A DNA stretch of 64,000 bases from NCBI GenBank assembly GCA_012038135.1, contig JAAVJQ010000011.1, positions 56,713 to 120,712 on the forward strand, written 5' to 3'. The position numbers were made by a program, and so were the translations under genes. Position 1 is the first letter of the stretch, and every line of letters begins with the position of its first letter. Below, in pieces: positions 7,607 through 15,370 of this stretch. A model generated the notes under the pieces. The model saw only the letters and a list, made by a program, of their open reading frames with translations. It was not told the DNA's origin and did not search any database. This DNA is from Salinimicrobium nanhaiense (GTDB lineage: Bacteria; Bacteroidota; Bacteroidia; Flavobacteriales; Flavobacteriaceae).

Positions 7607-8587
7607 ATGGCAAGAGCAGATTTATTATTAAAATTAGTTAAGGCCGGAACTAACGGAGACAATACCCTTTTTAGAAAGGTTGTTGAATCTATAATTGCCG
7701 AAGAAAAGAGTAAACAACATCATATTGTAGCTCAACAATTATTAGATGCACTTTCCAAAGCCTCTAAGCCTCAATCCAACCAACCTATACATAATCGTTT
7801 ACTGGAAGATGGATTAGACAGTTTTTTATATCGCATTTACCCTCAAAAGACTTTGGATGATGTGATTTTAAATTATGAAAATCAAGCCGTCATTCAAGAC
7901 CTTATCCAGGAACATCATCGTAGTGACTTATTGAGATCCTATAATTTAGAACCTAGAAATCGTATTCTATTGGCAGGTCCTCCTGGAAATGGAAAAACTT
8001 CTCTCGCAGAAGTCATAGCTCAATCTTTAATGATTCCATATTACGTTGTAAGGTATGATGGAATAATTGGTAGTTATCTAGGAGAAACCGCTACTCGGCT
8101 TAAAACAACTTTTGATTTTATTAGAACCCAAGAATGTGTTTTATTTTTTGATGAATTTGACACTATAGGAAAAGAACGCGGAGACATTCACGAAACGGGT
8201 GAGATTAAAAGAGTTGTAAGTTCTTTACTTCTTCAGATTGATCGTTTGCCGAGTTATGTAGTAGTTGTCGCAGCAACTAATCACGCCGAACTTCTAGATA
8301 GGGCTGTATGGAGAAGATTTCAAGTAAGATTGGAATTAAAAGCTCCGGATAAGTCAATGATAAAGATTTGGCTCAAAAACTTTGAACAGCGAGTTAAATA
8401 CGATTTGCAATATCCTATTGATAAAATAGCAAATAAGCTTGAAGGTCTTAATTTTGCGGAGATTGAAGAATTCATCCTCGATGTTGAACGTAAATATATA
8501 TTGTCGCTCCCTGACGTAAACGTAAAAAGGTTAGTGGATGAATGCCTTGTTCAAATGGAGCATAAATATTCCTTAGGGAATGGTTAA
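7607..8587 (+). CDS. ietA: AAA+ ATPase of IetAS-type defence/toxin-antitoxin pair
   Basis: 326 aa. An N-terminal helical region (1-70) precedes a single AAA+ module with Walker A GPPGNGKT (124-131), Walker B LFFDEFD (Asp182, Glu183), sensor 1 AATN (Asn225) and arginine-finger candidates Arg236/Arg237 in VWRRF. The AAA core resembles FtsH-type ATPases but has no membrane helix or zinc protease. The next gene, overlapping by 8 bases, is a subtilase. This gene order matches IetA/IetS, known as a plasmid toxin-antitoxin pair and reported as a phage-defence module. By analogy the ATPase controls or feeds the protease. Assignment is from architecture, not a search. Confidence 0.8.
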   Translation: MARADLLLKLVKAGTNGDNTLFRKVVESIIAEEKSKQHHIVAQQLLDALSKASKPQSNQPIHNRLLEDGLDSFLYRIYPQKTLDDVILNYENQAVIQDLIQEHHRSDLLRSYNLEPRNRILLAGPPGNGKTSLAEVIAQSLMIPYYVVRYDGIIGSYLGETATRLKTTFDFIRTQECVLFFDEFDTIGKERGDIHETGEIKRVVSSLLLQIDRLPSYVVVVAATNHAELLDRAVWRRFQVRLELKAPDKSMIKIWLKNFEQRVKYDLQYPIDKIANKLEGLNFAEIEEFILDVERKYILSLPDVNVKRLVDECLVQMEHKYSLGNG

Positions 8588-11192
8588 AAAACCACTTCTT
8601 TTGTTCCCATTCCCTATAAGTGCGGAAAAATCTAAAAAACAAGGTTTTCCGGGTAAAATGTTTATCCCAACCAAAACTCAACAAATTCAGAGAAATGAAT
8701 TAAAGATAACGGAATTAGATCGTGTACTTTCTAATAGGTCAGCTTCACTACAAAAGGAAGCAGGGAATATTATCCCTGAAATGATCTTGGTGTTAGAAAC
8801 TGCCGGAGAAATAAAAGATTTTTTTAAAGCTGTGAAAAAGACTCCAGGAATGGAGTTTTTAGCTGAATATGAGACTGAGTTCGAGGCAGAAGATGATTTC
8901 TATAACATAGATAAAAACGGTAATAGATCTGAAGAAAATGTGGATGCCAGATTTTACCTCACTATGACCAACCAAAGGGCACTTAAAGAACTTCAGAAAT
9001 ATTGGCGAGAATATAAGAAAGATAAAGAAAAACAAAATTTTAAGCGAGGGACTGCAAAATTCAGATCGCTTTTTGAACAATTAAAGGATATTAGGCCCTA
9101 TAATGTTAGTGATAGGGTACGTGATACAGGTATTGAAAAATATATTCAGGAAAGAAAATTATACGATTTTGATTTCGTAAGATTTGAAATAGAATTGGCC
9201 TTTAAAGGTAGTGACCAAGCCAATCGAAAAGCCTATGAAGAAGTAACCCGTTTACTGAATTTACATAACGGAGAAGAAGTGAAAGGTTCAAGGACTATAA
9301 TCTCCGAGATATCATATCACGCTTTTATTGCAAGAGCTCCGATTCAAGTATTTGATGATCTTACGGAGAATACGAATATTTCCTTTTTAAAATCGCAACA
9401 AATTTTGTTTTTTCGTCCTGTAGGACAGATGGTTTTTGAAACTCCTGAAGATATTGAGCAATTAAAAAAGTTGCCCAATGTTGAAGAAAATGATGAACTA
9501 CCCACAGATGGCCATCCAGTCATTGCACTTTTTGATGGTCTTCCCTTAGCAAATCATTCTCTATTAGAAAATAGATTACAAATTGATGATCCTGATGGTT
9601 TCTCCAGTAATTATACGGGTAATCAAAGATTTCACGGTACCGCAATGGCTTCTCTTATTATTCACGGTGATTTAGATAATGAGAAAAAATCGATATTAAA
9701 AAGACCCTTATATGTCCGCCCTATAATGAAATTGGACACACAACTTTATCAAGGAGAATGTCTTCCAGATGACGTTTTACCAATAGATTTAGTGCATAGG
9801 GCTGTTCTAAGAATGAAAGTGGGAGATGCGGACAATCCTCCAGTAGCCCCTGAGGTAAAGATCATTAATTTTTCTATTGGAGACGCTTTTAGACCTTTCT
9901 TAAACAATATGAGCTCTTGGGCAAAATTACTGGATTGGCTTTCTTATCAATACGATATCTTATTTGTAATTAGTGCAGGAAATTTTAGTGACGATATCGC
10001 TTTGGAAATCCCAGATGATGAATTTGATAATCTCTCTGATGATGAAGTACAAAAATTAGCTTTAGAGGAAATAGTTAGGACAAATTTTAATAGAAAGATT
10101 TTGGCACCAGCTGAATCAATAAATTCTATTACAGTTGGTGCGGCACATTTTGATTTCTCAAAGCCTAATAATTTATACCAAAGGAAAAATCTGATTAAGT
10201 CATCCTCCTTATTATCTCCAATAAGCCGGATTGGTTTTGGTTTCCGAAGGAGCATAAAGCCAGAGATTATAACGTCAGGTGGGCGGAAGTTATTTCGGAA
10301 ATCTCCAATTCAAAATTTACCAGGGAAAACGGTTCTTAAATTAGAATCTATCCCATTTAATGTAAATCCTCCCGGAAACAGATCTGCATTTCCAGGTAGT
10401 CCAGGACAAATAAATAAGTCTGGGTATTTATGTGGTACTTCAAATGCAGCAGCTTTGACATCTCGTCTTGCTGCCCAACTTTATGATGTTTTAATTTCTA
10501 TAAATAATTCTGGAGATAAATCTATACCATCAGATTTTCTTACTGTAATTATTAAAAGTTTATTGGTACATAGTGCTAGTTGGAGTAAAAGTTCAGATTT
10601 TTTATTGCAACTAATTAAGGATTTACCAGGCTCAGCTGCAAATACTTCAAAAAAAAACGTATTGCCTTATCTAGGGTATGGGGGTATAGATCCAGAACGC
10701 ATTTTATATTGCACTGAGAAACGAGTAACCATTATCGGATTCGGAAAGCTTTACGATGGTCAAGCCCATTTATATAGATTTCCATTGCCGCCATCACTTA
10801 CTAAGGGGAGGATTGATAAAAAACTGACAATAACTTTAGCCTACAATAGTCCTCTAAATTTTAAAACAAGACAATATCGTAAAGCACAATTATTTTTTGA
10901 TAATCTTAAACATAATAATCATCTCGAATTAGATAGATCATATTATGATTTCCGAACCACACAATTAGGAACTGTGCAACACGATATTCTTATTGGGGAC
11001 AAGGCTGACGTCTTTGTTGATGGAGATTTTTTAGAAATAAAAGTGAATTGCAGAGAAGACGCATCTGAGCTTGGAAAACTGTCAATTAAATATGGATTGT
11101 CTGTTACTTTAGAAGTCAAGGAAAATAATGACATAAAAATTTATGAAGAAATTAGGCAACGAGTTCAAACACGAATTAGGCCTACTCTATAA
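8580..11192 (+). CDS. ietS: Subtilisin-like serine protease (S8) of IetAS-type pair
   Basis: 870 aa, cytoplasmic as read (no signal peptide). A long N-terminal domain (1-310) with no recognised fold precedes a peptidase S8 domain. The catalytic triad is complete: Asp319 in ALFDGLP, His352 in RFHGTAMA and Ser621 in CGTSNAAA. A C-terminal beta-rich part (about 700-870) follows. The start overlaps the end of the AAA gene, so the two are translationally coupled. In IetAS-type systems the protease is the presumed effector and the ATPase its partner. An intact triad indicates an active enzyme. It ends 16 bases from the convergent tra operon. Confidence 0.82.
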   Translation: MVKKPLLLFPFPISAEKSKKQGFPGKMFIPTKTQQIQRNELKITELDRVLSNRSASLQKEAGNIIPEMILVLETAGEIKDFFKAVKKTPGMEFLAEYETEFEAEDDFYNIDKNGNRSEENVDARFYLTMTNQRALKELQKYWREYKKDKEKQNFKRGTAKFRSLFEQLKDIRPYNVSDRVRDTGIEKYIQERKLYDFDFVRFEIELAFKGSDQANRKAYEEVTRLLNLHNGEEVKGSRTIISEISYHAFIARAPIQVFDDLTENTNISFLKSQQILFFRPVGQMVFETPEDIEQLKKLPNVEENDELPTDGHPVIALFDGLPLANHSLLENRLQIDDPDGFSSNYTGNQRFHGTAMASLIIHGDLDNEKKSILKRPLYVRPIMKLDTQLYQGECLPDDVLPIDLVHRAVLRMKVGDADNPPVAPEVKIINFSIGDAFRPFLNNMSSWAKLLDWLSYQYDILFVISAGNFSDDIALEIPDDEFDNLSDDEVQKLALEEIVRTNFNRKILAPAESINSITVGAAHFDFSKPNNLYQRKNLIKSSSLLSPISRIGFGFRRSIKPEIITSGGRKLFRKSPIQNLPGKTVLKLESIPFNVNPPGNRSAFPGSPGQINKSGYLCGTSNAAALTSRLAAQLYDVLISINNSGDKSIPSDFLTVIIKSLLVHSASWSKSSDFLLQLIKDLPGSAANTSKKNVLPYLGYGGIDPERILYCTEKRVTIIGFGKLYDGQAHLYRFPLPPSLTKGRIDKKLTITLAYNSPLNFKTRQYRKAQLFFDNLKHNNHLELDRSYYDFRTTQLGTVQHDILIGDKADVFVDGDFLEIKVNCREDASELGKLSIKYGLSVTLEVKENNDIKIYEEIRQRVQTRIRPTL

Positions 11193-11208
11193 ATTCAAAA
11201 ATTATTTT

Positions 11209-11574
11209 TCAAAAAGGTCCTTTCTCCCTCGCTCCTTGCTGCGTAACCTTCCAGTTTCCATCAATTTTTAAAAGCTTAAATAGCTCAGGGTTTTCTTCAT
11301 AAGATGTGGTGAATCTAACCCAAGCTATTTCATTATCGGTGGTTTCTTCCAGCACTTCAAAATTGGAATTCCCCGATTTGCCTGCCGCCATCAAATCTTG
11401 TACCGATTTAAGACCTTCGTAGCCTTCTGGGGTAGTATATTTTTTCAAGGTCTCATTATCCTTATTGTAGAAACTTTCAACTACAATTTTTGAAGTTTCG
11501 CTTGGTGAAAGGTCTTGTTTTCCGGTACAGGCAAGGAATAAGAAGGCTATTGAGTATATGACGACGTTTTTCAT
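11209..11574 (-). CDS. Small lipoprotein at end of tra operon
   Basis: 121 aa with a lipoprotein signal: MKNVVIYSIAFLFLAC with the lipobox FLAC and Cys16. The mature part (SETSKIVVESFYNKDNE through DGNWKVTQQ) resembles the NTF2-like DUF4878 fold. It follows traN by only 7 bases and is the last gene of the operon, a position where other Bacteroidetes elements carry traO-Q. It may be an envelope component of the transfer apparatus or an immunity-type lipoprotein; neither is shown. Confidence 0.7.
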   Translation of the reverse strand: MKNVVIYSIAFLFLACTGKQDLSPSETSKIVVESFYNKDNETLKKYTTPEGYEGLKSVQDLMAAGKSGNSNFEVLEETTDNEIAWVRFTTSYEENPELFKLLKIDGNWKVTQQGAREKGPF

Positions 11575-11581
11575 TGCATTG

Positions 11582-12415
11582 CTAATTAGGGTTGTTGATA
11601 AATCTATGCGATACTTTTAATTTTAAGCCTCTTTCCCCGTTCTTTTCATTTAGCTCTAAAACCGCTCTGCGGTCATTGCTTATTGAAAACTTTGGTAGAA
11701 CGTAAATCAATCTTACGGTTTCGTTTTCGGCTACTGTGGAAGGCAACTTATATTTGAAAATCGGCTCTTGATAAAGACGTTGCAATGATTTCTTTTTTCC
11801 TTTTTGTTTCGTTTCAACCGCAAGTTTCAAAAAATTTAGATCGTAATCCAAAGTAGATTTATTTTCAATCTGGATCACGAAGTAAAGTTCTTCTTTATCG
11901 AAAACAATGTTCTCAATACTTAAAACGATGCCCTCATTACGCTTTTTTATCCGGTTAATCCGTTGCTTTCGATCAAGTAGATAGGAACAGAATTTTTTGT
12001 AATAATAGATCTTGTTTCCTAACTCTATCTTGGACTCATCACTTTTAGCTGAATCAGGAGCAATAGGCTTTTCGTTGCCGATGCTACTGGATTTTGGGAT
12101 GAAATAATTCAGCGTGGAAAGCTGTTTTTTATACTTAACAATATACGAAAAAACTGCACCATTTTTATTGACCACCAGAAGATTACTTTCTTTTCCCGGC
12201 TTTGCCTGAAGCAGTCCAAAGTATTGTTCTTTCTCCCGATTATAAGTAAATACAAAATTTTCTGATCCCGTAATTCCTTGACGGATGGGTTCTGGAAAAA
12301 ACAATGCTACATTCTTTTGGTCATTAGCATAAATGGTATCAAGAGTAATAGGTTGTTGCGCAGAAGCTTTGCTAAAAGCCAAAACAAAGGCTATAATTAA
12401 GATATAAGCTTTCAT
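11582..12415 (-). CDS. traN: Conjugative transposon protein TraN (VirB9-like)
   Basis: 277 aa with a signal peptide (MKAYILIIAFVLAFSKASA, cut before QQP). The N-terminal beta region PITLDTIYANDQKNVALFFP is characteristic of TraN/DUF4138 of Bacteroidetes conjugation systems. The C-terminal half contains the ENKSTLDYDLNFLKL beta domain. It is expected in the periplasm or outer-membrane core complex, paired with TraM. Its start overlaps the traM stop by 4 bases (ATGA), so the two are coupled. Confidence 0.88.
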   Translation of the reverse strand: MKAYILIIAFVLAFSKASAQQPITLDTIYANDQKNVALFFPEPIRQGITGSENFVFTYNREKEQYFGLLQAKPGKESNLLVVNKNGAVFSYIVKYKKQLSTLNYFIPKSSSIGNEKPIAPDSAKSDESKIELGNKIYYYKKFCSYLLDRKQRINRIKKRNEGIVLSIENIVFDKEELYFVIQIENKSTLDYDLNFLKLAVETKQKGKKKSLQRLYQEPIFKYKLPSTVAENETVRLIYVLPKFSISNDRRAVLELNEKNGERGLKLKVSHRFINNPN

Positions 12416-13341
12416 AATTTAGGTTTTAAAATTAGTCTATAATTGTTGAGCACGGTAACCTTTAAGTTCCGGTTGTTGCGCTTGAGTAATTTGGTTATAC
12501 CACTCACTTGCGGTACGCTAGGGATGTTGATATCCCCTAAAATATCATCTAAGACTTCATTAGTGGCCTCTGCGCGAAAACTATTTTCCACGTATATTCC
12601 CTCACTTCCATCCTGAAGATCGAAGGCTTTAAGTTTTGTGGGATGGTGATGGATATTTTCGATTTCAATTAATACCCGATGGGGTTGAAAACTGATAAAG
12701 CCAAAAACGTACGTGTTCTTTGGAATGCTTTTGTTATTAATGGTTGCGGCTTTGGTCAAGCGCATTCGCAAACGAGAATTGACCTTCACCACTTGATCAC
12801 CATCCACGGCCGCATAGATGACGGCATCCGTTGTTCCGGAAATGGAAATATCACTTTCCTTTGGATCAGAGGCAAAGAACAACTGATGTTCCAGTCCCAA
12901 TTCCTTAGCAGCAATTTTTTGTTCAGCTTTTATTTCTGCGGAGTCAACTAGGTTTGCGACTTTGGCAACAGTTTTCTTAACGCCAATATTCTGATAATTT
13001 TTTTCGGAATACTTAATTTTCCCTGCGGAGTAAATACTATCTACAATGCGCTCCTTTTCTTTTTCAGGTAAATCCACATCATAAAAACCCAAGGAATCAA
13101 TCAGCTTTTCATTGTAGATGCTTGGTGCGTTGGTTTCCTTCACTTCCTTCAAATCGTTGATTGCATCCAGTTTGGAATTGTATTCTTTTTGACTTTCTTC
13201 CAGTGCGGGAACAGATGTCTCTTTAAGGTTCTCGTTTTCGCTTTCGTCATCACCCATTACCATCACGGAATAGGAAATAAGAAATAGGAATATCACGGCC
13301 AAAACTGCCGCAAAGACTATTTTATTCTTTTCAATTTTCAT
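12412..13341 (-). CDS. traM: Conjugative transposon protein TraM (VirB10-like)
   Basis: 309 aa with one N-terminal membrane helix (about 10-29), a charged periplasmic linker (30-150) and a C-terminal beta-barrel-like domain with SGTTDAVIYAAVDGDQ and LRMRLTKAATIN. The layout is that of VirB10-type core proteins that span the periplasm. It lies between traK (overlap 11 bases) and traN (overlap 4 bases) in the usual order; a TraL gene, present in CTnDOT between K and M, is absent. Confidence 0.88.
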   Translation of the reverse strand: MKIEKNKIVFAAVLAVIFLFLISYSVMVMGDDESENENLKETSVPALEESQKEYNSKLDAINDLKEVKETNAPSIYNEKLIDSLGFYDVDLPEKEKERIVDSIYSAGKIKYSEKNYQNIGVKKTVAKVANLVDSAEIKAEQKIAAKELGLEHQLFFASDPKESDISISGTTDAVIYAAVDGDQVVKVNSRLRMRLTKAATINNKSIPKNTYVFGFISFQPHRVLIEIENIHHHPTKLKAFDLQDGSEGIYVENSFRAEATNEVLDDILGDINIPSVPQVSGITKLLKRNNRNLKVTVLNNYRLILKPKL

Positions 13342-13945
13342 GGGATATTTTCTTTAAGGTATTTTCAAAATAATTCGTAATCAATAACCCGTGTGGATTG
13401 TTAGGAAAGTTGCGGTCAACCGAAATTAGGTTTCCAGTAGATACCATTTCATAGGTGTCGACAATTGACCCACGGTTGATTTCAAAAACAGCAACCGTTC
13501 TAAAACTGTAAGCCCCGTGTTTTTCTTCGATTTGGGAATCGATGCTAAGCACCTTTTGAACTAGTGAATATTGCAACAAGCGATTATAAACACCATCCGC
13601 CTTTTTTTGTCGATAGAGGTTGTCCACAGAGCTATTGCCGAGCCATAGTGCCTTTTCCAAGTTCTTTTCATAATTGCTTGCATCGATGTTGTAGAAATAA
13701 TTGTGAAAAAGCTGTAAATGAGCCAAGGCTTCAACTTTATAGTTTTCCTTTTGAGTAACAAGTTTTAATGGAATGATACTTCCATCGGTATTGATGGCAA
13801 AAGCATTGTTCAAGGCCTTTTTATTAATGTTATATGCCATCCAAACGGCAAAGAAGCTGGATAATGAGGAACAGATGATGACGGCCAAGACGATAAACCT
13901 ATTTATTCTAAGGACGGCGTAAATATTTTTATAAGGTGTTTTCAT
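13331..13945 (-). CDS. traK: Conjugative transposon protein TraK (VirB8-like)
   Basis: 204 aa with a short cytoplasmic start, one membrane helix (about 14-36) and a periplasmic NTF2-like domain that contains HNYFYNIDASNYEKNLEKAL. This is the TraK/VirB8-type assembly factor of Bacteroidetes conjugation systems. It is 10 bases downstream of traJ and overlaps traM. Family length is about 205 aa, so it appears complete. Confidence 0.87.
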   Translation of the reverse strand: MKTPYKNIYAVLRINRFIVLAVIICSSLSSFFAVWMAYNINKKALNNAFAINTDGSIIPLKLVTQKENYKVEALAHLQLFHNYFYNIDASNYEKNLEKALWLGNSSVDNLYRQKKADGVYNRLLQYSLVQKVLSIDSQIEEKHGAYSFRTVAVFEINRGSIVDTYEMVSTGNLISVDRNFPNNPHGLLITNYFENTLKKISHEN

Positions 13946-13955
13946 TGTATTAGTT

Positions 13956-14798
13956 TTAGGCAGTAAATAATTTCAGGGTAAATGAAGTAGCGCGGCGATA
14001 CAATTTGAACTTTAGGAAAACGATAAACCCTACCGAACCAAGCTGTACAACTGGGGCAAAAAAGCCGCTGCCTACATCCGTCCCGAACAAGTTCGTCCAA
14101 AAGTTGGTGTTTATCTCAGTATAAATGGCATTGACAAAGACATTGACCAAGAAGAAGGCCGGTACCAGCATATAGACCGCTGTATACAATTTGAAAAAAT
14201 TATAAGCCAGGGAACGGAATTTTTCAAAAACGGCCAGACTGATGACCAATGGGAAAAACGCTTGCATAATCCCCAGTAGGAAAAAGCGTTCTGCCAAAAA
14301 TAAGGGATAAATGAACAGATCTAGAATCCATAGGATAGTACTTCCTATAAAAGCGAATATTTTGAAACCAAAAAGGGGTGTTACCAAAGCTTCATAGAGC
14401 AATGCCATTGCAGCCTGAGCTGCTTTTATAATGTTTACTTCATCTTCAATAGGAATATCCTGCATCTGTAAAGGAAGTAAAGCTGGGGCCGTGCCGCGAT
14501 ATTGGCCTTCAATGGCCACTAAAATACCATCAAAAAAGCCGAGAATTTGTGTCGAGAAAATTACCAGTAGCACGACAGCAAAGTTTTTGGCCAGTTCTCC
14601 AGGGCTTAACCCCCAGGTATAGCCATCCTTATCCGCAACGCCCTCACTGTATTTTTTGAGGATATTGACTAAAAAGAAAAGGACGGCAAGCGTTTTCATT
14701 CCAGCAATGGTATATTGCGAGAAACTACTATTTTGTATGGTCTGGAAAATGGTATCAACATATTCCAGACCTATTCCTAAGATGATATTAGCAGCCAT
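13956..14798 (-). CDS. traJ: Conjugative transposon protein TraJ (VirB6-like)
   Basis: 280 aa, highly hydrophobic, with about six membrane helices. Conserved-looking stretches are TIAGMKTLAVLFFLVNILKKY near the N-terminus and a C-terminal FKLYRRAT. It is the inner-membrane channel component of the transfer system. CTnDOT TraJ is somewhat longer (over 300 aa), so this is a compact version. The gene is two bases downstream of traI. Confidence 0.85.
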   Translation of the reverse strand: MAANIILGIGLEYVDTIFQTIQNSSFSQYTIAGMKTLAVLFFLVNILKKYSEGVADKDGYTWGLSPGELAKNFAVVLLVIFSTQILGFFDGILVAIEGQYRGTAPALLPLQMQDIPIEDEVNIIKAAQAAMALLYEALVTPLFGFKIFAFIGSTILWILDLFIYPLFLAERFFLLGIMQAFFPLVISLAVFEKFRSLAYNFFKLYTAVYMLVPAFFLVNVFVNAIYTEINTNFWTNLFGTDVGSGFFAPVVQLGSVGFIVFLKFKLYRRATSFTLKLFTA

Positions 14799-14800
14799 AA

Positions 14801-15370
14801 TTAATATTCTGTTTCACGATTATTGATTTTATCCTGCATCTTTCGGAAAGAAATAATATCACGGTATCGCTTCGTTTTCAATGTAATTTCTGAAACCATA
14901 ATTTTGGATTCTTCTTCCTTTTCTTTTAGGATATACGCACGGTCGGCATCGCTCATTTTGAGGTAATCGCTGGACAGGATTTCATCAATAAAGTCCATTG
15001 TTTCTAATGAGTTTTCTACAATGGAGCTAAAAGATTCAGTCACCCGTTGGATTTCCTCTGGTTTGATATAGGGTGAGTTAAGAATGTCCTGTAAGTCATT
15101 CTGCATTACGTTGATAAGACGTTGATTGTTCCGGCCTATTTCCTGTACGGCTTTTAACTGCTTAACTACATTGTTTACTTTTTCAAGATTTTCTTTCTGC
15201 TGTTTCAGGAATTCAGCAGTTTTTAAAAGTTGGGAAGTCTGCTTTGCAGATTCCACCAGCGACTTCACCAGGCTGATAAAGTTCGTATTATCGTAAACCG
15301 GCATTCCCTGGGCCCGGGTGTTTAGACTAAAAAAGATAGCCATTCCAAGAATTAAAATTTTTGTTCTCAT
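14801..15370 (-). CDS. traI: Conjugal transfer protein TraI (DUF4141-like)
   Basis: 189 aa with a signal peptide (MRTKILILGMAIFFSLNTRA, cut before QGM) and a long helical, coiled-coil-rich mature region around SLVKSLVESAKQTSQLLKT. This is the periplasmic TraI/DUF4141 protein of Bacteroidetes elements, similar in topology to VirB5-type proteins. It overlaps the end of traG by 4 bases (ATGA). Confidence 0.83.
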   Translation of the reverse strand: MRTKILILGMAIFFSLNTRAQGMPVYDNTNFISLVKSLVESAKQTSQLLKTAEFLKQQKENLEKVNNVVKQLKAVQEIGRNNQRLINVMQNDLQDILNSPYIKPEEIQRVTESFSSIVENSLETMDFIDEILSSDYLKMSDADRAYILKEKEEESKIMVSEITLKTKRYRDIISFRKMQDKINNRETEY

